64,000 nt of DNA from Sva-07 sp963715285. GTDB lineage: Bacteria; Actinomycetota; Acidimicrobiia; Acidimicrobiales; Ilumatobacteraceae. How positions within the stretch are numbered: position 1 is the first letter of the stretch; every line of letters begins with the position of its first letter. Position numbers and translations under genes: made by a program. The notes under the pieces were generated by a model. That model was not told the DNA's origin. It ran no database searches and saw only the letters and a list, made by a program, of their open reading frames with translations. Shown here piece by piece: positions 51,285 to 60,389 of the stretch. The stretch is from contig CAVQRU010000022.1 of the NCBI GenBank assembly GCA_963715285.1, positions 154,282 to 218,281 of the forward strand, given 5' to 3'.

Positions 51285-52970
51285 TCACCCGGTCGGCAGG
51301 GCTCGCGGCGTTGCCTCGGTCGTGCCGCGCGTGATCGTCACGAACTGGTCGGCGTCGACGGTCATCCACTCGCCGACCTCACCGTCGGGCCACGTGACCC
51401 GCACGTCGGCGCGGTCCGTCCCGCCGAGTCCCGCGTGGACCCAACCGGCCTGGCCGCCCGCGTGCCCGCCGCCGACGGTGATCTCGCGGACGATGGTGCC
51501 CGAGTCGGTGCGGACCTCGATCCACGCACCGACCGCGTCCACGTTGGGGGCGGGCTGGTCGAGCTCGACGGCGAGCCAATGACCCATCGGTGAGGCAACC
51601 GTCGACTCCCCGCCGCCGACGTTGCGCCACAAGGTGGCGGGTGCCTCGCGATTGACGACGACGAGGTCGAGGAGGCCGTCGAGGTCGAGGTCGACCAGCG
51701 CTGCGCCGCGCGCTCGCTCGTAGCGGGTGATGCCGGCGGCTTCGGCGCCCTCGACGAACGTGCCGTCGGGTTGGCCGAGCAGCAGGTTGCTCGGGTCGCG
51801 CTGGGCGTGGTCGGTCTGGCCCTCGACGTTGCCCTTGGTGACGAACAGATCGACGAACCCGTCGTTGTTCACGTCCTCGAACTCGGGGTGCCACGCGGTC
51901 GACGGGAGCACGTCGCCGCCGGTGTACGGCCGCTGCGCCGTCACGCCCCGACGAAGCGCGATGTCGCCGTACGTCGGGAGCGACGGGCCGGCGTCGAGCG
52001 ATTGGAGTTTGTTGTCGCCCTGACTCGTGATGAACACCTCGGGCAGGCCGTCGCCGGTGACGTCGCGGCTCGCGAGGCCCATGCCCCACACCTGCAGTGG
52101 CCGCCACCCGTCGGCTTGCGTGTACAGCCGAGGCTCCTCGCCGGGGGCGACGTCCCACAGCTGCTCGCTGCCGTCGGTGTAGTAGTGCCGATCGTTGGCG
52201 AGGCGCAGGTCGCGCTGACCGGTTCGACCCCAGTCGCTGAACAACATCGACAGCGTGCAGTAGCCGGGCGTCAACGCGGTCGGAGGGCCGTACGCGTCAC
52301 CGTCGGGTCGCACGAGCTCGCTGTCGCCGCAGGTGGTCCGGTCGGCCTCGAGATACGTGCCGAACGCCATCGTCGGCAGCTCGGCACTGCCCTCCCACGA
52401 TGCACTGAAGGCCGTGGTCCAGGCGTCGCCGCCGTCGATGCCGAGCGCGTCGTTCGCCGGTTCGAAGCGGCAGTCACCGAGACCGCGCAGGATCCGGTTC
52501 TCGCCGTGGCGCAGCACGACGAGGTCGAGCTGGCCGTCGCCGTCGATGTCGATCGGGTAGCCGCCGGTGACCGCCGTCAGGTCGGTGACCGTCGACGGCA
52601 CCGCCTCGAACTGCAGCGGGCCGCCCGCCGGGGTCGTGTTGCGATACAGCGACGCCGGTGAGGTGCCACCGGCGAAGTACAGATCCGGTCGGGCGTCGTC
52701 GTCGCAGTCGAACGCTGCCACGCCGCCGCCGACGAAGTGGTCGAAGTCGCCGGTGTACGAGTGGTCGACGCCGGAAGTGGAGGTGTCGTCGACGAATCGT
52801 GGGGCCGGAGCCGCCGTGGCCGGTTCCTCCGAGTTCGTCTGCGCTGTCAACGCGAACGCGAGGCCGCCGACGACGATCGCGACCACGACGACGAACGCCC
52901 ACCACGGCAGCCGCCGTGGTCGGCGCGCATCGTCGGAGACCGCGGGGGCGATCGGGTCCGAGGTGGTCAT
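51285..52970 (-). CDS. Membrane-anchored FG-GAP/ASPIC-UnbV (CRTAC1-like) repeat protein
   Basis: Protein of 561 residues. An N-terminal anchor (WWAFVVVVAIVVGGLAFAL) is followed by FG-GAP beta-propeller repeats with calcium loops such as DIDGDGQLD, DVTGDGLPE, DVNNDGFVD and DLDLDGLLD. The C-terminal part (HWLAVELDQPAPNVDAVGAWIEV, then VRVTWPDG) is the ASPIC/UnbV domain. Such extracellular proteins are often encoded beside vanadium haloperoxidase-like enzymes, as here (divergent, 21 bases apart). The frame remains open far upstream, but the start at ATG 52970 is chosen because the helix follows it. Confidence 0.85.
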   Translation of the reverse strand: MTTSDPIAPAVSDDARRPRRLPWWAFVVVVAIVVGGLAFALTAQTNSEEPATAAPAPRFVDDTSTSGVDHSYTGDFDHFVGGGVAAFDCDDDARPDLYFAGGTSPASLYRNTTPAGGPLQFEAVPSTVTDLTAVTGGYPIDIDGDGQLDLVVLRHGENRILRGLGDCRFEPANDALGIDGGDAWTTAFSASWEGSAELPTMAFGTYLEADRTTCGDSELVRPDGDAYGPPTALTPGYCTLSMLFSDWGRTGQRDLRLANDRHYYTDGSEQLWDVAPGEEPRLYTQADGWRPLQVWGMGLASRDVTGDGLPEVFITSQGDNKLQSLDAGPSLPTYGDIALRRGVTAQRPYTGGDVLPSTAWHPEFEDVNNDGFVDLFVTKGNVEGQTDHAQRDPSNLLLGQPDGTFVEGAEAAGITRYERARGAALVDLDLDGLLDLVVVNREAPATLWRNVGGGESTVASPMGHWLAVELDQPAPNVDAVGAWIEVRTDSGTIVREITVGGGHAGGQAGWVHAGLGGTDRADVRVTWPDGEVGEWMTVDADQFVTITRGTTEATPRALPTG

Positions 52971-52991
52971 CGCAGTAGATTCTCGCGCCGC

Positions 52992-54866
52992 ATGCCCCGA
53001 CCAACACATCGCCGCCGCCCGCTGGCCGTCCTCACCGCCGCGGCGGTGTCGGTCGCGGCGCTCGCGGCCTGCTCGAACGACGAGCCGAGTGTGACGATCG
53101 AGGGCTGCACGCGAGCTGATCTCGGTGGCCGCAGCGTGGCCCGGGTCTGGGACGAGACGATGCTCGAGTTGATCCGCCAGGTGGTGCCGGCGCCCACGGT
53201 CCACGCGCGCAACCTCTTCCACACGTCGGCCGCGATGTGGGACGCGTGGGCCGCCTACGACGACACCGCCGTCGGCTACTTCGTCACCGAGAAGCACACC
53301 GCCGACGACGTGCAGGCGGCGCGCGAGGCGGCGATGAGCCAGGCGGCCTACCGCATCCTGCTGTGGCGGTACGCAACCGTGTCCGACCTGCCGGAGGCGA
53401 CCGACCAACTCGACGCAGTGATGGCCGACCTCTGTTATCCGACCGACGACTCCTCGACCGACGGTGACGATCCGATCGCGTTCGGGAACCGCATCGCCGA
53501 CGCGGTGATCGAGTTCGGTGCGACCGACGGGGCGCTCGAGGACGAGCGCTACGAGGACAGCTCGTACCGTCCCGCGAACGACGCGATGGTGGTGAGCGAT
53601 CCCGGCACGGTGATGGAGGACCCGAACTCGTGGCAGCCCCTCTCGCTGGGCCTGCAACTGTCGCAGAACGGCCTGCCGATTCCCGGCAACGTGCAGACGT
53701 ACATCGGGCCGCACTGGGGCTACGTGACGTCCTTCGCTCTTCCCGAGTCGCCCACGGGGACGCCGATCGATCCCGGCCCGCCCCCGCGTCTCGGTGATCC
53801 GGTCACCGACGCCGACTTCAAGCAGGCGGCCCTCGACGTGCTCCGCGACAGCTCGCTGCTCGACGCGTCGCAGTCCGAGGTGATCGACATCAGCCCGGCG
53901 TCCCTGGGCGGCAACACGCTCGGGACCAACGACGGTTCGGGGCACGACGTCAACCCGGCGACCGGTGAGCCGTACGTCCCGGAACCCGCCGTGGCGGCCG
54001 ACCTGTACCGGGCGATCGCCGAGTACTGGGCCGACGGGCCGACGTCGGAGACGCCGCCGGGCCACTGGAACCTGCTCGCGAACAGCGTCGCGGACATGCC
54101 TGGGTTCGAACGGCGGTTCGCGGGCGAGGGGCCCGAACTCGACCCGCTGGAGTGGGACGTCAAGACCTACTTCGCCATCAACGGTGCGGTCCACGACGCC
54201 GCGATCGCCGCATGGGGGCTGAAGTCGTACTACGACTCGGTGCGCCCGATCTCGATGATCCGCTACATGGGCGGCCTCGGCCAGTCGAGTGACCCCGACG
54301 GGCCCTCGTACGATCCGGACGGGTTGCTGCTCGAGGCGGGCCTCGTCGAGGTGATCACGGCCGAGTCGAGTGCTCCGGGCGAGCGGCACGAGGAACTCGT
54401 GGACCACGTCGGCGAGGTCGCCGTCCACGCATGGCGCGGGGCACCCGACGATCCCGAGACGGAGACGAGCGGTGTCGGGTGGATCCGTGCCGTCGACTGG
54501 GTGCCGTACCAGCGCCCGACGTTCGTGACGCCGTCGTTCGCCGGGTACGTGTCGGGTCACAGCACGTTCAGTCGGGCCGCAGCCGAGGTGCTGACGAAAC
54601 TCACCGGAACGCCGTACTTCCCCGGGGGGTTGGCGCACTGGACGGTCGAGCAGGGAGCGCTGCTGCACGAGGAGGGGCCGACCGAGGACCTCGACCTGCA
54701 GTGGGCGACGTATTTCGATGCGTCCGACCAGGCGGGCATCTCGCGGCTCTACGGCGGCATCCACATCCCGCAGGACGACGTCGAGGGTCGCGTGATCGGT
54801 TCGCAGGTCGGTCTGGCCGCCTGGGAACTCGCGCAGACGTACTTCGCCGGCACCGCTGAACGTTGA
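52992..54866 (+). CDS. Secreted vanadium-dependent haloperoxidase-like (PAP2 superfamily) lipoprotein
   Basis: Protein of 624 residues. The lipobox is LAALAACS. The C-terminal half keeps the vanadate/phosphate site: K and R in WGLKSYYDSVRPISMIRY, SGHSTFSRA, and RLYGGIHIPQDDVEGRVIG. Such enzymes oxidise halides or act as acid phosphatases; the kind cannot be read from these motifs alone. It has a TAGATT 10 bases before ATG 52992. It sits, with its divergent FG-GAP partner, inside the xylose locus. Confidence 0.85.
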   Translation: MPRPTHRRRPLAVLTAAAVSVAALAACSNDEPSVTIEGCTRADLGGRSVARVWDETMLELIRQVVPAPTVHARNLFHTSAAMWDAWAAYDDTAVGYFVTEKHTADDVQAAREAAMSQAAYRILLWRYATVSDLPEATDQLDAVMADLCYPTDDSSTDGDDPIAFGNRIADAVIEFGATDGALEDERYEDSSYRPANDAMVVSDPGTVMEDPNSWQPLSLGLQLSQNGLPIPGNVQTYIGPHWGYVTSFALPESPTGTPIDPGPPPRLGDPVTDADFKQAALDVLRDSSLLDASQSEVIDISPASLGGNTLGTNDGSGHDVNPATGEPYVPEPAVAADLYRAIAEYWADGPTSETPPGHWNLLANSVADMPGFERRFAGEGPELDPLEWDVKTYFAINGAVHDAAIAAWGLKSYYDSVRPISMIRYMGGLGQSSDPDGPSYDPDGLLLEAGLVEVITAESSAPGERHEELVDHVGEVAVHAWRGAPDDPETETSGVGWIRAVDWVPYQRPTFVTPSFAGYVSGHSTFSRAAAEVLTKLTGTPYFPGGLAHWTVEQGALLHEEGPTEDLDLQWATYFDASDQAGISRLYGGIHIPQDDVEGRVIGSQVGLAAWELAQTYFAGTAER

Positions 54867-54896
54867 CGTCGCGGACATATGTGACCTTCGGTCCTT

Positions 54897-54924
54897 TGCC
54901 GGAGTGCCCCGCGGGGTATACGGT
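54897..54924 (+). promoter_or_regulatory. Promoter of xylF
   Basis: TTGCCG at 54897-54902 and TATACG or TACGGT at 54917-54924. A GAGGGGAG ribosome site follows at 54964-54971 before ATG 54978, so this transcript has a leader. Confidence 0.45.
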
Positions 54925-54977
54925 CTGGTCGCTTGCCGCTCAACTGACGGCGGGCTCACACTTGAGGGGAGAACCGA

Positions 54978-56114
54978 ATGAGAGTACGACGTATTGCGTC
55001 AGCCGCGATCGTGGCAGGCCTGGTGTTGGCAGCGTGTGGTAGCGATGACGATTCGTCATCGTCGGACACCGCGGCGCCTGAGGGCTCCGAAGCGCCTGCT
55101 GGCACCGAAGCGCCTTCGGGCACCGAGGCAGCCGGTGGTGGCGGCGACTGTGTCGTCGGCGTGTCCTGGAACAACTACCAGGAAGAGCGTTGGGCGAAGC
55201 AGGACGAGCCGGCCATGAAGGCAGCGATCGAGGCCGGTGGCGGCACCTACGTCTCCAACGATGCCAAGTCGTCGGCCGAGACCCAGGCGAGCAACATGGA
55301 GAACCTGATCTCCCAGGGCGCCGATGTCCTCGTGGTCCTCGCCCAGGACGGCACGGCGGTCATTCCGGCGGTCCAGAGCGCGATCTCGCAGGGTATTCCC
55401 GTCATCGCCTACGACCGGTTGATCGAGGACACCGGCGTCCTCTACCTCACCTTCGACAACCAGCTCGTCGGCGAGATGCAGGCCCAGGCGCTCTTCGACA
55501 TCCAGCCGTCAGGCAACTGGGTGATCATCAAGGGCAACTCGGCCGACGCCAACGCCGACTTCCTCCGCTCCGGCGCCGAGAAGGTCATCGGTGACGCCGT
55601 CGCCGCAGGTGACATCACCATCGTCGGTGAGGACTACACCGACAACTGGGACCCCGCCAACGCCCAGACCACGATGGAGCAGTTCCTGACCGCCGCCAAC
55701 AACGACATCCAGGTCGCCCTCGTCCAGAACGACGGCATGGCCGGTGGCGCCATCGCCGCACTCGAAGCACAGGGCCTCGCCGGCCAGGTGCCCGTGTCCG
55801 GACAGGACGGCGACTTCGCCGCCCTCAACCGGGTGGCGCTCGGCACGCAGACCGTCGACGTCTGGAAGGACGCACGCGAGCTCGGCACGGCTGCTGGTGA
55901 AGCCGCCATCGCCCTCTGCGGCAACCCCGACCCGTCGGCAGTGTCCGGTGCGTCGACGTTCGAGACACCGGGTGGCAACGAGCTCAGCTCGATCTTCCTG
56001 GAGCCGATCCCCATCACGAAGGACAACCTCGACGTGGTGGTCGACGCAGAATGGATCAGCGTCGATGAGCTGTGCGCAGGTGTCGAATCCGGTTCGGTGG
56101 CGGCCTGCCCCTGA
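54978..56114 (+). CDS. xylF: Xylose ABC transporter substrate-binding lipoprotein
   Basis: Protein of 378 residues. The lipobox is VLAACG, followed by a linker with repeated EAPxGTEAP. The mature part CVVGVSWNNYQEERWAKQDEP and VIAYDRLIEDTGVLYLTFDN are the XylF-type periplasmic sugar-binding pattern. It hands xylose to the permease and ATPase downstream. A strong hairpin 43 bases after its stop may keep its expression above that of the rest. Confidence 0.88.
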   Translation: MRVRRIASAAIVAGLVLAACGSDDDSSSSDTAAPEGSEAPAGTEAPSGTEAAGGGGDCVVGVSWNNYQEERWAKQDEPAMKAAIEAGGGTYVSNDAKSSAETQASNMENLISQGADVLVVLAQDGTAVIPAVQSAISQGIPVIAYDRLIEDTGVLYLTFDNQLVGEMQAQALFDIQPSGNWVIIKGNSADANADFLRSGAEKVIGDAVAAGDITIVGEDYTDNWDPANAQTTMEQFLTAANNDIQVALVQNDGMAGGAIAALEAQGLAGQVPVSGQDGDFAALNRVALGTQTVDVWKDARELGTAAGEAAIALCGNPDPSAVSGASTFETPGGNELSSIFLEPIPITKDNLDVVVDAEWISVDELCAGVESGSVAACP

Positions 56115-56156
56115 CGCAGGGTGGAGTGACACCGACTGAAACTGATCAGTGAAGTG

Positions 56157-56197
56157 AACGTGCCTCTCGTCCGTGATTCACGGACGGGGGGCACGTT
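56157..56197 (+). terminator. Intercistronic hairpin between xylF and xylH
   Basis: AACGTGCC (56157-56164) pairs with GGCACGTT (56190-56197), and inside it CGTCCGTGA (56168-56176) with TCACGGACG (56178-56186). It is followed by TTTGG. It probably stops part of the transcripts after xylF. Confidence 0.65.
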
Positions 56198-56242
56198 TGG
56201 TGTACAACAGGGTTCGGATTCGGATGACGAGGGGGACTGCAC

Positions 56243-57664
56243 ATGACCGATGACGCGAGCACTGACGGCCCCGACGGTCCGTCGGCCGAGCCGCCGCCCT
56301 CCGCGGCTGCGTCGGCAGCGACGACGACAGCAGCGACGACGACAGCGACGCCGGCACCTGTGCCGTCGTGGCGCTCGAGTCTCGCTGAGATCGACACCCG
56401 GCTGTTCGGGATGATCACGGCCGTGATCATCATCTGGATCGCGTTCAACGTCCTGTCGGGCGGTGACTTCCTCACCTCGCGCAACCTGTGGAACCTGTCG
56501 GTGCAGAGCACCTCGATCGCCATCATGGCGACGGGCATGGTGCTGATCATCGTGTCGCGGAACATCGACCTGTCGGTGGGCTCGCTGCTCGGCTTCCTCG
56601 GGTATTCGATGGCGCTCGTCCAGACCGACGGTGTGATCGCCTTCTTCAACGTCAAGATCGACCTCGGGAGCATCGGCGACAGCTCCTGGATCTGGGTGGT
56701 CGCACTCCTGGTCGGGATCAGCCTGGGTGCCCTGGTCGGCGCGGTCCAGGGCTTCATCATCGCCTACGGCGGTGTGCCGGCGTTCATCGTCACACTCGGC
56801 GGATTCCTGGTCTGGCGAGGCATGATCTTCCGCACCGGCGACAAGCAGGGCCAGACGCTCGCCCCGCTCAACAAGACCTTCCGGTTGTTCGGCGGTGGTC
56901 CGGACGGGTCGCTCGGCGAGTGGAAGAGTTGGGTCTTCGGAGTGATCGGCTGCGTGTTGATCGTGCTCGCTCTCTGGCTCGCACGGCGTCGACGCCAGCG
57001 CTACGACCTCAGGGTGAGGCCGCTGTGGATGGACGTCGGATTCGGCGTGGTCGGGTGTGGCGTCGTGCTCGCCGGGGTCGGACTCGTTGCGAACAACTAC
57101 ATCTCACCGATCACCGGTGACCCGACCGGGATTGCGTATCCGGTCGTGATCCTGATCGTCGCGACACTCGTGATGAGTTACCTGGCGCGCCAACGCCGCT
57201 TCGGTCGCTACGTGTACGCCTACGGCGGCAATCCCGAGGCCGCCGAGTTGGGCGGTATCAACACCCGTCGAACCGTGATGCTCACCTTCGTCCTGATGGG
57301 TGTGCTCGTCGGGATCAGCGCGGCGATCCAGACGGCTCGACTCAACGCTGCGGTGACCAACCTCGGCGTGCAGAACGAACTCGACGTGATCGCTGCCGCG
57401 GTCATCGGCGGTACGTCCTTCGCCGGCGGTGTCGGCACCATCGCCGGCGCGGTGCTCGGCGCAGTCATCATGCAATCGCTCCGTTCCGGCATGGTGCTGC
57501 TCAACATCGACTCGCCGTCGCAGGACATCGTGGTGGGTGTGGTGCTCGTGACCGCAGTGGCGATCGACTCCACCTTGAGGCTCGGACGTAAGCGGGTCGC
57601 GCTCGCCGCACTCGGCGTCGGGCTCGTCGTCGCGGCGTTCGTCATCCAGACCGGCCGGGGCTAG
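56243..57664 (+). CDS. xylH: Xylose ABC transporter permease
   Basis: Protein of 473 residues. A Thr/Ala-rich cytosolic lead (1-50) is followed by 10-12 helices. It has MATGMVLIIVSRNIDLSVGSLLG, PAFIVTLGGFLVWRG and the RbsC-type YAYGGNPEAAELGGINTRR docking loop. It forms the channel for the sugar. GAGGGGGA precedes ATG 56243. The xylG ATG follows after 15 bases. Confidence 0.9.
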   Translation: MTDDASTDGPDGPSAEPPPSAAASAATTTAATTTATPAPVPSWRSSLAEIDTRLFGMITAVIIIWIAFNVLSGGDFLTSRNLWNLSVQSTSIAIMATGMVLIIVSRNIDLSVGSLLGFLGYSMALVQTDGVIAFFNVKIDLGSIGDSSWIWVVALLVGISLGALVGAVQGFIIAYGGVPAFIVTLGGFLVWRGMIFRTGDKQGQTLAPLNKTFRLFGGGPDGSLGEWKSWVFGVIGCVLIVLALWLARRRRQRYDLRVRPLWMDVGFGVVGCGVVLAGVGLVANNYISPITGDPTGIAYPVVILIVATLVMSYLARQRRFGRYVYAYGGNPEAAELGGINTRRTVMLTFVLMGVLVGISAAIQTARLNAAVTNLGVQNELDVIAAAVIGGTSFAGGVGTIAGAVLGAVIMQSLRSGMVLLNIDSPSQDIVVGVVLVTAVAIDSTLRLGRKRVALAALGVGLVVAAFVIQTGRG

Positions 57665-57679
57665 ACGGAAGGCATCGAC

Positions 57680-58495
57680 ATGACCGACACGATCACCACC
57701 TACAACCCGACACCGCAGCCCGAGGGCGTGCCACTCGTGGAACTGCGCGACATCCGTGTGTCGTTCGGCGGGGTTCACGCCGTCGACGGCGTGACGATCG
57801 ACCTGTTCCCCGGCGAAGTCGTCGCGCTCGTCGGTGGCAACGGCGCCGGGAAGTCGACGTTGATCCACACGTTGGCTGGGGCTCACCCGGCGGACGCCGG
57901 GCAGATCTTCATCAACGGCGAGCCCGTCACGATCAAGAATTCGCGCGACGCCCGTGCGCTCGGTGTCGAAGCGATCTATCAGAAGCTCGCGTTGGCCGAC
58001 AACCTCGATGCGGCGGGCAACGTGTTCCTCGGACGCGAACTCCGGACACGGTTCGGATCCCTCGACGACTCTGCGATGTTGTCGGCCACACAGGAGCTGA
58101 TGGCCCGCCTCAACCCGCGGTTCAAGAATCTCCGTACCGCGGTGAGTTCGCTCTCGGGTGGTCAGCGCCAGTCGGTGGCCATCGCGCGAGCGGTGCACTT
58201 CAACGCCAAGATCCTCATCATGGACGAGCCCACCGCGGCGCTCGGACCGGCCGAGACCGCCGAGGTGCGAGACCTCGTGATGCAGCTCAAGGCGGAAGGG
58301 ATCGGGATCTTCCTGATCAGCCACGACATCCACGACGTGTTCGACCTCGCCGACCGGATCAGTGTCATGCTCCAGGGCAAGCTCGTCGGCACGGTGAACA
58401 AGGCAGACGTCACCAAGGAAGAGGTGCTCGCCATGATCATCATGGGCAAGCACCCCGGCGAGGTCACGACCGACGACGTCCAAGCGCTCCGCTGA
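57680..58495 (+). CDS. xylG: Sugar ABC transporter ATP-binding protein, single cassette
   Basis: ATPase of 271 residues with GGNGAGKST, LSGGQRQSVAIARA, ILIMDEPTAALGPAE and FLISHDIHDVF. XylG and RbsA usually have two fused cassettes of about 500 residues; this has one, like FrcA, so the active form is probably a homodimer. GGAAGG at 57667-57672 precedes ATG 57680. Its stop TGA (58493-58495) is the left end of palindrome 7. Confidence 0.88.
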   Translation: MTDTITTYNPTPQPEGVPLVELRDIRVSFGGVHAVDGVTIDLFPGEVVALVGGNGAGKSTLIHTLAGAHPADAGQIFINGEPVTIKNSRDARALGVEAIYQKLALADNLDAAGNVFLGRELRTRFGSLDDSAMLSATQELMARLNPRFKNLRTAVSSLSGGQRQSVAIARAVHFNAKILIMDEPTAALGPAETAEVRDLVMQLKAEGIGIFLISHDIHDVFDLADRISVMLQGKLVGTVNKADVTKEEVLAMIIMGKHPGEVTTDDVQALR

Positions 58496-58529
58496 ATGAG
58501 ACGTGGGGTCAGACCCCACGTCTCATTCA
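58493..58529. repeat. REP-like palindrome 7, core GGGGTCAGACCCC
   Basis: Perfect 37-base palindrome centred on base 58511, arms TGAATGAGACGT. Its left-end TGA is the stop of xylG, and its right-end TCA is the minus-strand stop of the convergent hypothetical gene, so one element ends two reading frames. Confidence 0.93.
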
Positions 58530-58895
58530 GGTGTCGCGGAGGTCTTCCTTCCAGGCGCGGAATCGAGTGTGGCGTTCGCCGCTCGGGCCGACGCCGTCCG
58601 CGCTCCCGTCGGGGAAGAGCCGGAGCGTCACGGGTTCGTCGAGACGCTCGACGTGGGCCGCCCAGTAGCGCGCATCGGCGCCCTTGGCGGGGCCGGCGCG
58701 CCACAGCAGCCACGGTCCGATGCGGCGCTTGTAGTCGGCGACCGGTCGGCCGGGGAGATCGTCGCCGAGCGTCAGCAGGCTGTCGGGCGCTTCGACCCAG
58801 GCCGTGGCCGGGATGTTGCGATCGCGGATCGGCGTCGGTGGGAGGTCGTCGGTGTGGACCGGGGTGTCGTCGAGCGGGCGTTCGTCGTAGCGCAT
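58527..58895 (-). CDS. Small conserved hypothetical protein
   Basis: Protein of 122 residues with no family I can name. It is rich in Trp, Arg and Pro (RRIGPWLLWRAGPAKGADARYW, RFRAWKEDLRDT), probably a small beta-rich domain. It has no signal peptide. ATG 58895 lies ten bases after the stop of the metallo-hydrolase gene, so it is probably co-transcribed with it. Its stop codon comes from palindrome 7. Confidence 0.6.
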   Translation of the reverse strand: MRYDERPLDDTPVHTDDLPPTPIRDRNIPATAWVEAPDSLLTLGDDLPGRPVADYKRRIGPWLLWRAGPAKGADARYWAAHVERLDEPVTLRLFPDGSADGVGPSGERHTRFRAWKEDLRDT

Positions 58896-58905
58896 CAGCC
58901 GGCGT

Positions 58906-59529
58906 TCACCAGCCGCGTTCGATCCACTCGTCGAGATGCGGGCGTTCGGTGCCGATCGTCGTGTCGAGGCCGTGGCCGGGCAGCACGATCGTGTTGTCGG
59001 GGAACGTGAAGAGCTTGGTCGTGATCGACGTGATGATCGTGTCGAAGTCGGCATCGTCGAACGAGGTGTTGCCCGGTCCGCCGGGGAACAGCGTGTCGCC
59101 GGTGAACAGCAGCGGCGTCCCCTCGAGTGCGAACGAGATCGAGCCGGGGGTGTGGCCCGGGTTGTGGATCGCGTGGAGGCGCAGGCGTCCGACCTCGATC
59201 ACCTCGGCGTCGTCGATGAACACGTCGTAGCCGACCTCCTTCAGCTTCGGGGCGTCGAGCGACGTGACGGCGACCTCGTAGCCCGCCTCGCGCATCGCAG
59301 GGACCGCCTGGATGTGGTCCCAGTGGCCGTGCGTCTCGAGCACCCGCTTCACGCCGAGGCGTTGGCACAGCTCGAGCAGTTGCTCGTGCTCGTTCGCCGC
59401 GTCGAGCAGTACCGCATCGCCGGTGGCGCGACATCGCACGACGAACACGTTGTTGTCGACGGGACCGACGACCACCTTGTGGACCTCGACATCGGAGTTC
59501 GACCAGTGCAGGGTGTCGGGCGTTGCCAT
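58906..59529 (-). CDS. Metallo-beta-lactamase fold hydrolase (glyoxalase II-like)
   Basis: Protein of 207 residues with THGHWDHIQAVP (in place of THxHxDH), HNPGHTPGS, FTGDTLFPGGPGN and PGHGLDTTIG, the metal-ligand order of glyoxalase II-like hydrolases. It probably cleaves a thioester such as an S-acyl-mycothiol. ATG 59529 follows CAGACT by six bases. Confidence 0.85.
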   Translation of the reverse strand: MATPDTLHWSNSDVEVHKVVVGPVDNNVFVVRCRATGDAVLLDAANEHEQLLELCQRLGVKRVLETHGHWDHIQAVPAMREAGYEVAVTSLDAPKLKEVGYDVFIDDAEVIEVGRLRLHAIHNPGHTPGSISFALEGTPLLFTGDTLFPGGPGNTSFDDADFDTIITSITTKLFTFPDNTIVLPGHGLDTTIGTERPHLDEWIERGW

Positions 59530-59581
59530 CCCGACAGTCTGGCAGCCTTCGCCGTCGAGGGCTCGTTAGCCTGCCGGAGTC

Positions 59582-60346
59582 GTGTCCGACGAAACTCCAC
59601 GTGCGGTCGACGACCGCTTCGATGCCGACCAGGTCGATGCGACGTTGGCGTCGACGCTCGATTCGCTCGACGACGCCGAGAACTACCGCAACTGGATCGT
59701 CGACCTCGCCCGTCCGCATCTCGTCGGACCGATCCTCGAGGTCGGTGCGGGCCACGGGACGTTCACCGAGAGCTTCGCGACGATCGGCGAGGTGACGGCG
59801 GTCGAGCCGGGTGGATACGCCGCCGAAGTGCTCGCGTCACGGTACGCCCACGACGAGCGGGTGACGGCGGTCGACGGCGTCGTCGCCGACGTCGCGGCCG
59901 AGCCGGTGTTCGGGTCGGCCGTGATGATCAACGTGCTCGAACACATCGCCGACGACCAGGGTGTGCTGCGAGAGATCGGCGAGCGCCTGCAACCCGGTGC
60001 CTGTCTCTCGATCTGGGTGCCCGCGTTCCAGCTGCTCTACAGCCCGTTCGACACCAAGCTCGGCCATGTGCGTCGCTACCGCAAGCACGAGCTGGTGGCC
60101 GACGTCCGTGCGGCCGGCTACGACGTCGTCGACGAGCGCTACGTGAACATGCCCGGCTGGTTCAGCTGGTTGATCCTCGTGCGGCTGCTCCGCCAGGAGC
60201 CGACATCGGCCACCACGGTGAAGATCTTCGATCGATGGATCGTGCCGGTGGTCCGTTGGGTCGAGGACCGGCTCCGCATGCCGTTCGGCCAGTCGGTGTT
60301 CGTCGTGGCCCGCAAGCCGGTCGCCCCGACACCGTCGGGTCGCTGA
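59582..60346 (+). CDS. Class I SAM-dependent methyltransferase
   Basis: Protein of 254 residues with motif I ILEVGAGHGTFTESF, post-I VTAVEPGG, motif II VMINVLEHIADD and LGHVRRYRKHEL, a pattern of methyltransferases found beside glycosyltransferases of lipid-linked sugars. The convergent glycosyltransferase fits this. GTG 59582 follows TAGCCT by nine bases. The 3' end runs into a short tandem repeat. Confidence 0.82.
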   Translation: MSDETPRAVDDRFDADQVDATLASTLDSLDDAENYRNWIVDLARPHLVGPILEVGAGHGTFTESFATIGEVTAVEPGGYAAEVLASRYAHDERVTAVDGVVADVAAEPVFGSAVMINVLEHIADDQGVLREIGERLQPGACLSIWVPAFQLLYSPFDTKLGHVRRYRKHELVADVRAAGYDVVDERYVNMPGWFSWLILVRLLRQEPTSATTVKIFDRWIVPVVRWVEDRLRMPFGQSVFVVARKPVAPTPSGR

Positions 60347-60389
60347 GACGGGCGCTGAGATCGGGTCGCTGAGATCGGGTCGCTGAGTC
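60336..60389 (+). repeat. Tandem repeat, unit about CGGGTCGCTGAGAT
   Basis: Four copies of a 12-14-base unit start in the last codons of the methyltransferase (GGT CGC TGA) and run to the stop of the convergent glycosyltransferase. Each full copy brings another in-frame-like CGC TGA. Confidence 0.7.

Noticed and set aside
51285..54959. A very long open frame (over 1200 codons) on the minus strand
   Set aside because: Only the part to 52970 has FG-GAP and ASPIC/UnbV similarity and a membrane anchor at its start; the rest is the reverse of the haloperoxidase gene.
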